A stretch of DNA of 64,000 bases from Candidatus Gullanella endobia (lineage in GTDB: Bacteria; Pseudomonadota; Gammaproteobacteria; Enterobacterales; Enterobacteriaceae). Positions 53,891-64,000 of this stretch are shown piece by piece. The stretch covers positions 248,001 to 312,000 of the forward strand of contig NZ_LN999832.1 in NCBI RefSeq assembly GCF_900048035.1, written 5' to 3'. Both the position numbers and the translations under genes were made by a program. Within the stretch, counting starts at the first letter, position 1. Each line of letters starts with the position of its first letter. Below the pieces are notes generated by a model. The model was not told the DNA's origin and ran no database searches. It saw only the letters and a program-made list of their open reading frames with translations.

Positions 53891-54508
53891 TTAAAGAGCA
53901 GCGCGTAGCGCATCACGGATTAACATCTCACAATCAGAATCAGCGTTTTCTACTTTACTAATCATCCGATTTGCTTCCTGTGGTTTATAACCCAATACTA
54001 CTAGGGCAGCTACTGCTTCATTTTTCGGATTAGTATGCATAGCTTGTATATTAACATCTGTATGGATATTGTTTGTTACCGGTAAAGCAAATAAATCGCT
54101 TGCTAAATTTTTAAACTTATCTTTCATTTCAAGTACTAACCGTTCTGCTGTTTTTTTACCAACACCAGGTAATTTTACTATAGTATTAATTTCCTGGAGT
54201 TCTACAGCGTGAATAAACTGTTGCGCCGACATTCCAGATAAAATCGCTAGTGCTATCTTTGGTCCAACTCCATTTATTTTAATAAGCTCGCGAAATAGTA
54301 CCCGCTCTTGCTTATTAATAAAACCAAACAGAAGCTGGATATCTTCACGTACGATAAAATGAGTAAAAATGATCGCTTCTTGTCCATTTTTAGGTAAAGA
54401 ATAGAAACAGGTCATTGGCATAAAGACCTCATATCCAACCCCATGGGTTTCCAATAATATTTGAGGCGGCTGTTTTTCTATAATGATACCTCTAAGACGT
54501 CCGATCAT
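53891..54508 (-). CDS. ruvA: RuvA, Holliday junction-binding protein
   Basis: Tetrameric protein that holds the Holliday junction in square-planar form and recruits RuvB. The start at 54508 ([16 protein letters not shown]) gives 205 residues (E. coli 203) and has AAGGA eight bases upstream; the ATG at 54535 would add nine residues absent from the family. The OB-fold N-terminus, two helix-hairpin-helix motifs ([16 protein letters not shown] and [15 protein letters not shown]) and a C-terminal RuvB-contact domain are all present. A terminator-like hairpin separates it from ruvC upstream. The usual LexA boxes are not evident. Confidence 0.97.
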   Translation of the reverse strand: MIGRLRGIIIEKQPPQILLETHGVGYEVFMPMTCFYSLPKNGQEAIIFTHFIVREDIQLLFGFINKQERVLFRELIKINGVGPKIALAILSGMSAQQFIHAVELQEINTIVKLPGVGKKTAERLVLEMKDKFKNLASDLFALPVTNNIHTDVNIQAMHTNPKNEAVAALVVLGYKPQEANRMISKVENADSDCEMLIRDALRAAL

Positions 54509-54568
54509 CTTGATATTCCTTATTAATACATACATACTACTTTCAGTATTTTATATTTAATGTAATAA

Positions 54569-54590
54569 AGGCTAGATAAATATCTAGCCT
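54569..54590 (-). terminator. Terminator of yebC-ruvC
   Basis: A perfect 10-bp stem, AGGCTAGATA with TATCTAGCCT, centred on AA, followed on the minus strand by TTATTA. It lies 26 bases past the ruvC stop and 60 bases before the ruvA start. Its four G-C pairs are remarkable for this genome. E. coli also ends the yebC-ruvC transcript here and starts ruvAB from its own promoter. Confidence 0.7.
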
Positions 54591-54616
54591 GAAGATCAAA
54601 ATACTATCACTTATAG

Positions 54617-55138
54617 CTAGCGTAGCCTGCCTTTCGCCAGTTGTAATTTGCAACCACTGATTCGAAAAATACTCTGGCTAACGTGACAATGAGTAATAGC
54701 AATACCTAACGCATCAGCAGCATCTGCTTGTAAGTTAATTGGCAATGTCAAAAGATTACGCACCATATGCTGCACTTGATATTTTTCTGCTGCACCACTA
54801 CCTACAACTGTTTTTTTTACTTGCCGTGCCGCATATTCAAAAATTGGTAGATTCAGATTTACTGCTACTACAATAGCGACACCACGAACTTGACCTAACT
54901 TTAATGCCGAATCTGCATTCTTAGCCATAAAAATTTGTTCTATCGCTAGGCAATCAGGTTGAAATTGAGTAATAATTTCGCTAACCCCAGCATAAATTAG
55001 CTTCAGACGCGTAGGAAAATCTTCTACTTTTGTTTGGATACAGCCACTCCCAAGATAGGTTAGTTTATGTCCTTCCTGTTGTATAATACCGTATCCAGTA
55101 ATACGTGAACCGGGATCTATACCAAGAATTACAGCCAT
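54617..55138 (-). CDS. ruvC: RuvC, Holliday junction resolvase
   Basis: Dimeric endonuclease that resolves Holliday junctions with symmetric nicks. It has 173 residues, the E. coli length. The four acidic active-site residues are visible, counting Met as 1: D8 (GIDPGSR), E67 (LAIEQIF), D139 and D142 (ADAADALG). The DNA-contact segment [17 protein letters not shown] is intact. It starts 39 bases after yebC and is followed by a terminator. The yebB gene found between ruvC and ruvA in E. coli is missing. Confidence 0.98.
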   Translation of the reverse strand: MAVILGIDPGSRITGYGIIQQEGHKLTYLGSGCIQTKVEDFPTRLKLIYAGVSEIITQFQPDCLAIEQIFMAKNADSALKLGQVRGVAIVVAVNLNLPIFEYAARQVKKTVVGSGAAEKYQVQHMVRNLLTLPINLQADAADALGIAITHCHVSQSIFRISGCKLQLAKGRLR

Positions 55139-55177
55139 GCTGTTAGCACCTCTCCATAAAATATGGGAGGAAAATGG

Positions 55178-55924
55178 TTAATCATAAGTTTTTTTCACCT
55201 CATCGAAAATTTTTCCATTATGGTAGACTTCCTGTACGTCATCAGAATCTTCTAGCATGTCAATAAGGCGTAGCAATTTTGGCATAGTTTCAATATCTAA
55301 ATCGATCCAGGTTAATGGTATTAGTGATATTTTTGATTTTTCTGGTATTAATCCAGCAGATTTCAGTGTATCTCTTACTTTACTGAAAACTTCAGGTATA
55401 GTATATACATCAATTGTTCCATCATTATGAGTGATAATATCATCAGCACCGGCTTCAAGTGCTACATTCATGATAGTATCTTCATTTAAACCAGGCGAAA
55501 AAGAAATGAATCCTCGTTTAGTGAACAGATATGATACGGAGCCATCCGTACCTAAATTTCCACCAGTTTTAGTAAAAGCGCGGCGTACTTCTGATGCGGT
55601 ACGATTTCGATTATCGCTTAAGCATTCTACCATGACCGCGGTACCACCTGGTCCATAGCCCTCATAAATGATAGTTTCCATGTTTGTTTCATCATCACTG
55701 CCAACACCACGAGAAATAGCGCGGTTTAAAGTATCGCGCGTCATATTGTTAGCTAATGCTTTATCTACCGCTGCTCGCAAACGGGGATTTGAAGTAATAT
55801 CACCTCCACAAAGACGAGCAGCAGTAACAAGTTCTCGGATAATTTTAGTAAAAATCTTTCCACGCTTTGCATCCTGTTCAGCTTTGCGATGTTTTGTATT
55901 AGCCCACTTACTATGACCTGACAT
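55178..55924 (-). CDS. yebC: YebC, TACO1-family regulator/translation factor
   Basis: A conserved cytosolic protein of the YebC/TACO1 family. Members act as DNA-binding regulators or, from more recent work on relatives, help translation of difficult proline-rich stretches; the E. coli role is not fully settled. It has 248 residues (E. coli 246). The N-terminus [27 protein letters not shown] is diagnostic of the family (first 20 shown: [20 protein letters not shown]). The core [18 protein letters not shown] is conserved. GGAG lies close before the ATG. It is the first gene of a yebC-ruvC pair as in E. coli, where nudB precedes it. Confidence 0.95.
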   Translation of the reverse strand: MSGHSKWANTKHRKAEQDAKRGKIFTKIIRELVTAARLCGGDITSNPRLRAAVDKALANNMTRDTLNRAISRGVGSDDETNMETIIYEGYGPGGTAVMVECLSDNRNRTASEVRRAFTKTGGNLGTDGSVSYLFTKRGFISFSPGLNEDTIMNVALEAGADDIITHNDGTIDVYTIPEVFSKVRDTLKSAGLIPEKSKISLIPLTWIDLDIETMPKLLRLIDMLEDSDDVQEVYHNGKIFDEVKKTYD

Positions 55925-56381
55925 ATTTTCTCCGAAAAAACCTCTCCTGGCTGGATGAATACAAGCTCTTTAATTGCTTGTTACTTATGTTTACTACAGA
56001 ATTTGATCAACATGATGTTTTTAAACAACTATAAAACATTAAATAAAGCATTAATTTAATGCTAATGCCTGTTAATAAAGTAACGTAAAATATATTTTTA
56101 TATATTTCTTTAAGAAATATTTTAGTAAAAATTATATAAATTTTACATTAAATAAAATATAGATAATCTATAAAAGTTAATTACCTTTACATTTAAACCG
56201 ATTTTTTAGATTTGTTATTAAGTTTATGTTAGTATAAGCTTACTAGTATGAACAATATTAATAATTGATTAATAAGATTTCTAGTTATTCTTAGCTTTTG
56301 AATAAGGGGCTATCGCTTATCTACTTTCGGTATACAGAAATCACTAAAGAACTGAAATTAGACATTCACATAGTGTTATGA
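55925..56381. other. Gap between yebC and aspS
   Basis: No gene seen; nudB lies here in E. coli. A 6-bp stem ACAAGC/GCTTGT (55961-55966 with 55976-55981) sits in the yebC leader and may be a weak terminator relic or leader structure. Confidence 0.55.
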
Positions 56382-58166
56382 TCAATTATTTTCTATAATT
56401 TCACGTCTCTTGTTAAGTGTTGAAATCGATAAATCAGCAAGCATAAAATCATTAATGATGCTTGGTGTTTCGGCCATTATATCTGTTGCTGCAGTAGTTT
56501 TTGGAAACGCGATAACATCACGGATATTATTAGTACCAACCAATAACATCACTAGCCGGTCAAGACCAAAAGCTAGACCTGCATGCGGCGGTGTACCATA
56601 TTTTAACGCATTAAGGAAAAAACTAAATTTCTCCTGCTGTTCCTGTTCATTGATACCTAAAATATCAAATACTTTTTTCTGCATATTACTACAGTGAATA
56701 CGTACCGAACCTCCACCAATTTCATAACCATTAATTACCATATCATAAGCATCAGCTATTGCCGATCTTGGTGATGCGACAAGTGTTTTAGTATCTATAT
56801 CTTTTGGTGCAGTAAACGGATGATGCATAGCTACTAAATTACCTTCTCTATTTTCCTCGAACATGGGAAAGTCAACAACCCATAATGGCGCCCAGCGATC
56901 TATTAATGTAAGATGCAAATCTAATCCTAATTTTAGACGTAGTGCTCCAAGTGCATTAGTAACAATATTTTTATGATCTCCAATAAAGAAAATGATATCG
57001 CCATCTACAGCGCAAGTGCGTATCAAGATCTGTTCAATCAGCTTAGGTTCCATAAATTTTTCTACTGGACTTTTTACTCGTTTTATACCAGAATTGTGCT
57101 GGTATACTTTCATGTACATTAATCCTTTAGCACCGTATATTGTAATATATTTATTATATTCATCAATTTGTTTTCGGCTTAATTTAGAACCACCAGGAAC
57201 GCGTAATGCTGAAACACGACTATGACTGTCATTAGCAGGAATTGAGAGCATCGCGAAATCTACCTTTTTTACCAAATCGGCTACATCTACTATTTCCATT
57301 GGATTTCGTAAATCTGGCTTATCAGAACCGAAACGACATATAGCATCAGCATATGTTATTTGAGGGAAAATACCTAAATCAATGCCAATAATCTCACGAT
57401 ACAAATCACGAATAAGTCGTTCCATTATCTCCCTAAGTTGAGCGGCGGTCATAAAAGCAGTCTCAATGTCTATTTGGGTGAACTCTGGTTGACGGTCAGC
57501 ACGAAGATCTTCATCGCGGAAACATTTAGTAATCTGGTAATAGCGATCAAATCCTGATATCATCAATAATTGCTTAAATAATTGTGGTGACTGTGGCAAA
57601 GCATAGAATTTACCTTTATGTATCCGGCTTGGAACAAGATAATCACGTGCACCTTCTGGTGTCGCTTTAGTTAGCATCGGTGTTTCTATGTTAATAAAAC
57701 CTTCTGTCTCCATGAAATGGCGGATAAAGCTAGAGATGCGTGCGCGTGTTTTTAAGCGATGCACCATAACTGGTCGACGTAAATCGAGATAGCGGAATTT
57801 AAGCCGTTTTTCTTCAGAATTATTTTGATTGCTATCGAGAGGTGGAGGATCAGATCGATTAATAATGGAGAGCTCGATAGCTAATACTTCAACAGCACCG
57901 GTCACCATATTATTATTAACCTGGTTTTCTGGACGGGCACATACAATACCAGTCACCTTCAAACAAAATTCATTTCGCAACTCAGAAGCACGAGCAAAAA
58001 TCTCTTGGCGATTAGGATTAAAAAATACTTGAACTAGACCTTCTTGGTCACGCATTTCAATAAAAATCAAGCCACCTAAATCACGACGGTGATTAACCCA
58101 ACCACACAATGTTACCTCTTGAGAGAGGTATGATAAGTTTAGCTGTCCGCAATATGCAGTACGCAT
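56382..58166 (-). CDS. aspS: AspS, aspartyl-tRNA synthetase
   Basis: Class II synthetase charging tRNA-Asp. It has 594 residues (E. coli 590). An N-terminal OB-fold anticodon domain (about 1-110, [23 protein letters not shown]) is followed by the class II core. Motif 2 is [21 protein letters not shown] bacterial GAD insertion domain covers about 290-420. Motif 3 is [13 protein letters not shown] near the C-terminus. AAGGA precedes the start. It is essential and no defects are seen. The bacterial-type GAD insert indicates a discriminating enzyme rather than the archaeal form. Confidence 0.97.
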   Translation of the reverse strand: MRTAYCGQLNLSYLSQEVTLCGWVNHRRDLGGLIFIEMRDQEGLVQVFFNPNRQEIFARASELRNEFCLKVTGIVCARPENQVNNNMVTGAVEVLAIELSIINRSDPPPLDSNQNNSEEKRLKFRYLDLRRPVMVHRLKTRARISSFIRHFMETEGFINIETPMLTKATPEGARDYLVPSRIHKGKFYALPQSPQLFKQLLMISGFDRYYQITKCFRDEDLRADRQPEFTQIDIETAFMTAAQLREIMERLIRDLYREIIGIDLGIFPQITYADAICRFGSDKPDLRNPMEIVDVADLVKKVDFAMLSIPANDSHSRVSALRVPGGSKLSRKQIDEYNKYITIYGAKGLMYMKVYQHNSGIKRVKSPVEKFMEPKLIEQILIRTCAVDGDIIFFIGDHKNIVTNALGALRLKLGLDLHLTLIDRWAPLWVVDFPMFEENREGNLVAMHHPFTAPKDIDTKTLVASPRSAIADAYDMVINGYEIGGGSVRIHCSNMQKKVFDILGINEQEQQEKFSFFLNALKYGTPPHAGLAFGLDRLVMLLVGTNNIRDVIAFPKTTAATDIMAETPSIINDFMLADLSISTLNKRREIIENN

Positions 58167-59804
58167 TTAGGATGTCCTTAAAAATTAAATCTATCTATAA
58201 GTTGAAATAGATCCACTAGTGTTAACTAATCGCACAGTTATTGAATTCATGAATAGTATTTTATTATTAACTGGTATAAATGTTTATTGTGTTAATCGAT
58301 ATTTTGATGTTTTCATTTTTATTGTAAATAAATTTAAAAATATTACATGTTTATATTATTAGATATCTAAGCTAGTGAAATTAACGTTTCTTTTTATCAG
58401 CATGATAAATTTCATATTGACACTGTTACTTAGATGTTTCAAATGTAGAATAATATCATCTAAGTTTATGTTAGATTTAACCGGATAAAATATTAATGTA
58501 ATAATTCTTAATACATGTACGAATTTATACAGTTTTCCTGTTACTCCAGCGTACTAATTAGATATTTTGTAAACAAATTAACAGAACACACTTTAGCTGA
58601 TATCAAGTTGTATATTAATATGTAATATGGTTAGCTAACTAAAGATTAAAACAACTGTATTAATATAAAATGCTAAGCAATTACTAACAGAAATCCAACC
58701 CATCGTATACACTGATACAGTGATAAAGTACTAAGCTTGAATTTTATTACTGCTTTTGGTGCTGCTTAAAGATATTTGAAGTAAATATGATAAAATTAAA
58801 TATAATAATAACTTATATCATATATTTTCGACATTATAAATTTTCCATTTTTTTAAATTTCTTTAAATTAATCAAGTATAATAATATTATTTAAGGTATT
58901 TTCAATCATTGCTATTAAGATACGTTAGTTAATAGTTTCTATCAGAATTTAATAATTAGATCTAAAGAATCTCTTAATCTTTCTTTCAGTTATCTTTAAG
59001 TATTTTAATCCTATTAATCTTATAAATATTTTAACTATATGAAATAAAAATTCATATTTTTACATGTATTATATACTCGAAAAATGGTTTATAGTACGTT
59101 TTCTAATTATTACGATTATATAATAAAGTAATTTTTATTTATTGATATACCAATATTAGCCTAAGTACTATTATTTATGTATAATAACTATGATTAAATT
59201 TAGGATAAGGAATCTGATTTTTATTAAAACTAGATGTTCGAGTTAACTGTAAGTAATAAATATTTTAGTGGAAAAGCTCTTTTTAATTATTGTTTTTAAC
59301 AAAATTATAAGATATTAAATAATAACAAATACGTACATTAAATTATTTTTAGATATTTATAATAAAATAAACTTGTAGTTTTTAATATAAAACACTAAAA
59401 AATATTAACTAGCACCTTTACTAATTAAAAGGTAAAAATACAAAATATAGAGAAATAAAGTAGAATATATTTAAATTAGTCTGACTTTATCACTATTTCT
59501 AAAAATAGAAGTTTTTCAACTAGACTATTTAAATTTTTAGCTAATATAATTTACTGAATAACTACTATACTATTACCTACAGTAGTTGAGGTGTTGTTAT
59601 TGACTTATTAAGAATAAGTACCATATAAACATTATTGTATTTTATATGCATAAAATATTGATTGCAATATCTGATATTTTCCTTTTTTTTAGAAAAAACT
59701 TAAACTATTCTACTTTAAATATATTACTTTATCGATATTTTATATTACTTTATCGATATTTTTATAAGAGAACAAATTTCTCATAAAGATGATTATTTTT
59801 AACT
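58167..59804. other. Gene-free gap between aspS and cmoA
   Basis: Divergent region of 1.6 kb with the aspS and cmoA upstream sequences. yecD and yecE occupy this place in E. coli; no trace is identified, though 58690-58790 is a little GC-richer. A 21-bp perfect tandem duplication lies at 59721-59762, just upstream of cmoA. Confidence 0.6.
59721..59762. repeat. 21-bp perfect tandem duplication
   Basis: The unit ATATTACTTTATCGATATTT plus one T occurs twice head to tail (59721-59741 and 59742-59762), ending 42 bases before the cmoA ATG. The copies are identical, which suggests recent slippage. It may lie in the cmoA promoter or leader. Confidence 0.85.
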
Positions 59805-60542
59805 ATGACCAATTATGATAATCTTTTTTCAAAACCTATAGATAATTTAGGAGATTGGACGTTTAACGATTGCGTTGCTGAAGTTTTTCCTAATATGACT
59901 CAACGTTCCATACCAGGATATTCAAATATCATTTCGATAATTGGAATGATGTCTAATCGCTTTGCTCGTCCTGGAACGCAAATATATGATCTTGGTTGTG
60001 CCTTAGGAGCTGCGACACAAGTAATGTGTCACACAATCCATCATAATGATTGTCGTATTATTGCAGTAGATAATTCACCGTCGATGATCGAACGTTGTCG
60101 ACGTCACATCAGTTCGATTCAAACTATGATTCCTACGGAAATTGTTGAAAGCGATATTTGTACGATATCAATCGAAAATGCCTCTCTAGTAGTACTGAAT
60201 TTTACTATGCAATTTATAAAGCTGGTACATCGACAAACTTTACTTAATCGTATTTATGCTGGACTAAATCTGGGAGGTGCATTAATATTATCTGAAAAAT
60301 TCAGTTTTGATGATCATTGTATTAACGAGTTATTATTCAATATGCATCATGACTTCAAACTCGCCAATGGATATAGTAAATTAGAAATCAACCAAAAACA
60401 TAGTATGCTGAAGAATGTAATGCTAACTGATACAATAGAAGTGCATAAGCAACGCTTAACTGAGGCGGGTTTTAACCATATTGAACTTTTTTTTCAGTAT
60501 TTCAATTTTGGTTCATTAATTGCCATTAAATCAAAGAGCTAA
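59805..60542 (+). CDS. cmoA: CmoA, carboxy-S-adenosyl-methionine synthase
   Basis: Converts SAM and prephenate to carboxy-SAM (Cx-SAM), the donor for the wobble modification cmo5U34. The product has 245 residues (E. coli 247), beginning [20 protein letters not shown]. The SAM-binding motif I is [11 protein letters not shown] near residue 57-67, with the acidic [15 protein letters not shown] second strand. Prephenate comes from the shikimate route that also feeds trpE. The gene is followed two bases later by cmoB. Confidence 0.97.
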   Translation: MTNYDNLFSKPIDNLGDWTFNDCVAEVFPNMTQRSIPGYSNIISIIGMMSNRFARPGTQIYDLGCALGAATQVMCHTIHHNDCRIIAVDNSPSMIERCRRHISSIQTMIPTEIVESDICTISIENASLVVLNFTMQFIKLVHRQTLLNRIYAGLNLGGALILSEKFSFDDHCINELLFNMHHDFKLANGYSKLEINQKHSMLKNVMLTDTIEVHKQRLTEAGFNHIELFFQYFNFGSLIAIKSKS

Positions 60543-60544
60543 TA

Positions 60545-61516
60545 ATGAGTCAATTTAATAATTTTTATCAGCTTATTTCTAATACTCCTCTTAATCATTG
60601 GCTTAAGACTTTACCAGAACAGCTTAATAAATGGGAAAAAAACTTTAATAAAAATAAATTAAATCAATGGTTTAATACAATAGAAAAAATACCAATTCTC
60701 ACTCCAACACGTTTAGATTTGCTTCACGGTGTTAAAGCAGACTGTAATCCGCCACTTTCTACTAATCAAAAGATATGGATCGAATCTCTACTACGCAAGC
60801 TTATGCCCTGGCGGAAAGGTCCATTTTCTCTATATGGTATTAATATTGATACTGAATGGCAATCTGATTGGAAATGGAAGCGCGTAACACCGCATATTAA
60901 ACCACTCATTGGTCGACTTATTTTGGATGTTGGTTGCGGAAGTGGTTATTACCTCTGGCGTATGATTGGCGCTCATGCCAGCTTAGTAATCGGTATTGAT
61001 CCAATGAAATTATTTTATTGCCAATTTGAATCGATATATAAGTTATTGGGAAATAATCAACGAGTGTATTTTCTTCCATTAAATATTGAACAACTACCAG
61101 CATTGAATGCTTTTGACACTGTTTTTTCCATGGGAGTACTTTACCACTGTCGTTTTCCGCTTAACCATTTACTACAACTTAAAAATCAATTGATCAGCGG
61201 TGGTGAACTAGTGCTAGAAACGTTACTTATCAAAGACGATAATCTAAAACTCTTAGTACCCTTTAAACGGTATGCTCAGATGAAAAATGTCTATTATATT
61301 CCTTCTGCTACTGTATTAATAGATTGGTTAAAAAAGTCTGGTTTTATTAATATACGCCAAGTAGATATATCAACAACTAGCATTGATGAGCAACGACGTA
61401 CTACATGGATGACTAGCAAATCTTTATCAGATTTCCTTAATCCAGAAGATCCGAATTTAACTGTAGAGAATTATCCAGCACCGTTACGATCGGTTTTTTT
61501 AGCAGAAAAACCTTGA
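60545..61516 (+). CDS. cmoB: CmoB, tRNA U34 carboxymethyltransferase
   Basis: Transfers the carboxymethyl group from Cx-SAM to 5-hydroxyuridine 34, giving cmo5U in tRNAs that read four-fold codon boxes. It has 323 residues, the E. coli length. The N-terminal part is helical, and the Rossmann methyltransferase motif [16 protein letters not shown] lies near residues 125-140. The segments [14 protein letters not shown] and LVLETLLI follow. It begins two bases after the cmoA stop (TAATAATG). Such a modification lets few tRNAs read many codons, which fits a genome with a small tRNA set. Confidence 0.97.
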   Translation: MSQFNNFYQLISNTPLNHWLKTLPEQLNKWEKNFNKNKLNQWFNTIEKIPILTPTRLDLLHGVKADCNPPLSTNQKIWIESLLRKLMPWRKGPFSLYGINIDTEWQSDWKWKRVTPHIKPLIGRLILDVGCGSGYYLWRMIGAHASLVIGIDPMKLFYCQFESIYKLLGNNQRVYFLPLNIEQLPALNAFDTVFSMGVLYHCRFPLNHLLQLKNQLISGGELVLETLLIKDDNLKLLVPFKRYAQMKNVYYIPSATVLIDWLKKSGFINIRQVDISTTSIDEQRRTTWMTSKSLSDFLNPEDPNLTVENYPAPLRSVFLAEKP

Positions 61517-61930
61517 CATTTTATTATTATTTTTATATCATTAGTACTGATTTAGTTATAAATAGTATTAAAATCTTTAAAAATACTATTAGTTAAATCT
61601 AAGATAGATATAATTATTTTTGGTTTTATTAATAATTAGTATAATTTAATTTAATATTTATTGATTTTTTTGCTTTATGAAATAAAGCAATCGGGTTTAC
61701 ATTATTAATCGATTTATTTATCTTTAATTCTCTTTTTGTTCTCATCATTTATAATATTAATGAGATCAGTTTTTCATATAAATTACTATTCTAGTCACTT
61801 GACTAGAACAATAACTAAGTAAAATAAAGAGGGCTGCTATCATTAAATAGCCTTTTCTCCTTCCTGTGCTTAAATAGGAATTTGTATCTTTTTACGTATA
61901 TTAAATCTATCAGTGTATTAAGGCTTTCTA
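61517..61930. other. Gap between cmoB and argS
   Basis: Same-strand spacer. It contains a 9-bp stem TTCTAGTCA/TGACTAGAA (61789-61797 with 61800-61808) and a terminator-like hairpin at 61836-61856. E. coli has torZY, cutC and yecM between these genes; none is present. Confidence 0.55.
61831..61856 (+). terminator. Possible cmoAB terminator
   Basis: GCTAT-CATTAA-ATAGC (61836-61840 with 61847-61851) follows GGG and runs into CTTTTCTCC. The preceding GGGCTGC suggests a formerly longer G-C stem whose right half has shrunk. It is some 300 bases after cmoB, so transcription would have to run that far, and it is about 75 bases before argS. Confidence 0.4.
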
Positions 61931-63661
61931 GTGAATATTCATAAGCTTATTTCAGAAAGAATCCATAAAGCACTAATAGCTTCAGGTGCATCTTTAGATT
62001 GCGAAGCGCAGGTACGCCAGTCATCGAAACCTCAGTTTGGCGATTATCAAGTTAATGCTATTATGGCGATTTCTAAACAGCTCAATCTACCGCCCCGTAA
62101 GTTGGCTGAAATTGTCGTTAGTTTATTAAAGTTAGATGATATCGCTCATAAAATCGAAATTGTAGATCCCGGTTTTATCAATATTTTTCTTAAGCCAAGT
62201 TGGTTGGCAAACCAACTTGTTTTAGCCCTTTCTTCTCCGCGATTAGGTATTGAAAGTGTTACGCCACAAACCATTGTAGTAGATTACTCTGCACCAAATA
62301 TAGCCAAAGAAATGCATGTAGGTCATGTACGTTCAACTATCATCGGCGATGCTTCGGTACGTACTCTTTTATTTTTTGGTCATAATGTTATTCGAGCTAA
62401 TCATGTTGGTGATTGGGGAACACAATTTGGTATGTTGATTGCTTTTTTAGAAAAAATACAGGATAACAATGAAATAAAAATAGAGTTATCAAATTTAGAA
62501 AATTTCTATCGCGATGCTAAAAAATATTATGATGAAGATCCAGAGTTTTCAGAGCGTGCTCGTGATTACGTAGTGAAATTACAGAATGGAGACGAATATT
62601 GTCGGTATATGTGGAAAAAACTGGTAGATATAACTATGACACAGAATCAAAAAATTTACGACCGACTTAATGTGACATTAACAAGTGCGGACGTAATGGG
62701 AGAAAGCTTGTATAATGAGATGCTACCAGGAATTGTGTCAGATTTAAAAGCAAAGGGGCTAGCGGTAGAGAGTGAAGGTGCAATTGTAGTGTTTCTTGAT
62801 GAATTTAAAAAAAAAGAAGGTAAACCTATAGGTGTAATCATCCAGAAAAAAGATGGTGCTTTTCTATATACTACAACTGATATCGCCTGTGCTAAATATC
62901 GTTATGAAACATTGAAAGCTGATCGAATTATTTACTATATCGATTCACGTCAACATCAGCATTTGATGCAAGCATGGGCTATCGTGCGAAAGGCTGCTTA
63001 TGTTCCTGTATCAGTTTCACTCGAACATCACATGTTTGGTATGATATTAGGTAAAGATGGTAAACCATTTAAAACACGTTCCGGCAACACAATAAAACTC
63101 AATGAACTTCTTAATGAAGCTTTAGAACGTGCACGTCGCCTTGTTTCCAATAAAAATCCTAAAATGGATACTAAAACACTGGAAAGATTATCACAGGTAA
63201 TAAGTATCGGAGCGATAAAATATGCTGTTTTGTCAAAAAACCGTATTACGGATTACATTTTTGATTGGGATAATATGTTGAGTTTTGAAGGAAACACTGC
63301 ACCCTATATGCAATATGCCTATACTCGCATCTCTTCAATACTGAAGCGCAGTAACCAAAATAGATACCAGTTTACCAATGATATTTTCCTGGAAAAAGAA
63401 CAAGAAATTCGACTAGCAGTTCGCTTGTTACAGTTGGAAGAAATCATTACGATTGTAGCACGAGACGGCACACCGCATGTACTCTGTGCTTATCTATATG
63501 ATTTAGCTGTTTTGTTTTCTACTTTTTATGAACATTGTTCTATTCTTAATGCTGAGAATGTAATATTGCGTCAAAGCCGTCTGAAATTGACACTACTTAC
63601 AGGACGTACTCTAAAATTCGGTTTAGATCTGCTTGGTATTGAAACTGTGGAAAAGATGTAG
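61931..63661 (+). CDS. argS: ArgS, arginyl-tRNA synthetase
   Basis: Class I synthetase charging tRNA-Arg; it needs tRNA for the activation step. It has 576 residues (E. coli 577). Translation starts at GTG (61931), as in E. coli, giving [15 protein letters not shown]. An N-terminal additional domain covers about 1-110. The HIGH-type motif is HVGH near residue 128-131 ([15 protein letters not shown]). The canonical KMSKS is replaced, as usual in this family, by [15 protein letters not shown]. The DALR anticodon domain ends the protein. A run of nine A at 62807-62815 encodes KKK and stays in frame. In E. coli flhE-flhA-flhB follow; here murJ does. Confidence 0.97.
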   Translation: MNIHKLISERIHKALIASGASLDCEAQVRQSSKPQFGDYQVNAIMAISKQLNLPPRKLAEIVVSLLKLDDIAHKIEIVDPGFINIFLKPSWLANQLVLALSSPRLGIESVTPQTIVVDYSAPNIAKEMHVGHVRSTIIGDASVRTLLFFGHNVIRANHVGDWGTQFGMLIAFLEKIQDNNEIKIELSNLENFYRDAKKYYDEDPEFSERARDYVVKLQNGDEYCRYMWKKLVDITMTQNQKIYDRLNVTLTSADVMGESLYNEMLPGIVSDLKAKGLAVESEGAIVVFLDEFKKKEGKPIGVIIQKKDGAFLYTTTDIACAKYRYETLKADRIIYYIDSRQHQHLMQAWAIVRKAAYVPVSVSLEHHMFGMILGKDGKPFKTRSGNTIKLNELLNEALERARRLVSNKNPKMDTKTLERLSQVISIGAIKYAVLSKNRITDYIFDWDNMLSFEGNTAPYMQYAYTRISSILKRSNQNRYQFTNDIFLEKEQEIRLAVRLLQLEEIITIVARDGTPHVLCAYLYDLAVLFSTFYEHCSILNAENVILRQSRLKLTLLTGRTLKFGLDLLGIETVEKM

Positions 63662-63815
63662 CTACTAATATTTAGTATAAAAACGTTCATCTATTATCAG
63701 AATCTTAAAGATTTTATAATGTTTATATGATTTAAATATATTACAGTTTTTTAGCATACCTAAATACTAATATATTCCAAGGTGAATTATCTTAGATATA
63801 TTAGGAGTAATATGT

Positions 63816-64000
63816 CTACACGGAACGTGAGAAGTGATGTAATCTGAATCCTATCAACCAAAGCGTAGAAAAATAAACTATTCCACCTACTGTAACTACA
63901 GTCATAAGCCTCAGAAGCCGCCATGGCATACTACCCTTCGACCAATCAGGCATTATTAGCAGAAATCCGATAAGTGTTACTCCCATAATAATAACTGCTA
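63816..64000 (-). CDS. murJ: MurJ (MviN), lipid II flippase (C-terminal fragment, cut by window edge)
   Basis: MurJ flips lipid II across the inner membrane for peptidoglycan synthesis. Only the last 60 codons are in the window, read on the minus strand to a TAG at 63818-63816. They contain IMPDWSKGSMPWRLLRLM, then a hydrophobic helix and the basic end HHFSRSV. This resembles the C-terminus of enterobacterial MurJ (from memory, MPEWS-x-GTMPWRLLRLM followed by a helix). It is convergent with argS, 154 bases away. The family call is good but rests on a short fragment; the rest lies beyond 64000. Confidence 0.85.
   Translation of the reverse strand, partial: AVIIMGVTLIGFLLIMPDWSKGSMPWRLLRLMTVVTVGGIVYFSTLWLIGFRLHHFSRSV

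Overview
The window looks like a piece of the chromosome of a long-standing, vertically inherited insect endosymbiont of the Enterobacterales. Almost every intact gene reads as a close relative of an Escherichia coli protein of nearly the same length. The DNA is very AT-rich, and roughly a third of it lies in gene-free gaps of 0.4 to 2.9 kb. I see no insertion sequences, prophage, CRISPR array, rRNA or recognisable tRNA. trpG and trpD are separate genes, unlike the fused trpGD of E. coli and like Serratia or Yersinia. Together with tsaB next to minE, this points to a Sodalis-like or Yersinia/Serratia-like ancestor. The species cannot be named from the sequence alone; a Sodalis-allied symbiont with low coding density is the best guess.

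Layout: the 3' end of tsaB (1-500); minCDE (1903-3686); dsbB; the K+/H+ antiporter nhaP2; gapA; xthA; hns; clsA; yciC; the tryptophan operon trpEGDCBA (19171-25735, minus strand); rluB; sohB; topA; fabI; a large nifJ (38292-41813); ptrB; zwf; lpxM-mepM-znuA, divergent from znuCB (47817-52782); ruvBA, ruvC-yebC (52866-55924); aspS; cmoAB; argS; and the 3' end of murJ at the right edge. Many runs follow the E. coli map order with genes removed, so the gaps mark where lost genes stood. Examples are hexR/pykA between zwf and lpxM, yebB between ruvA and ruvC, and cysB to rnb between topA and fabI.

Functionally the region keeps a complete chorismate-to-tryptophan pathway, which is a plausible nutritional contribution to a host. 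It also keeps central carbon enzymes (gapA, zwf, nifJ), envelope maintenance (minCDE, lpxM, mepM, murJ, clsA, fabI, dsbB), zinc import, Holliday-junction processing and base-excision repair, tRNA charging and modification, topoisomerase I and H-NS.

No clearly new multi-gene system is visible. The points most worth a second look are a decayed trp attenuator, retained nifJ, several long perfect inverted repeats in otherwise empty gaps (one shaped like the orphan terminator of a deleted plus-strand gene), two hairpin-rich patches that may be RNA genes or relics, and the argS-murJ junction, which probably marks deletion of the flagellar cluster.
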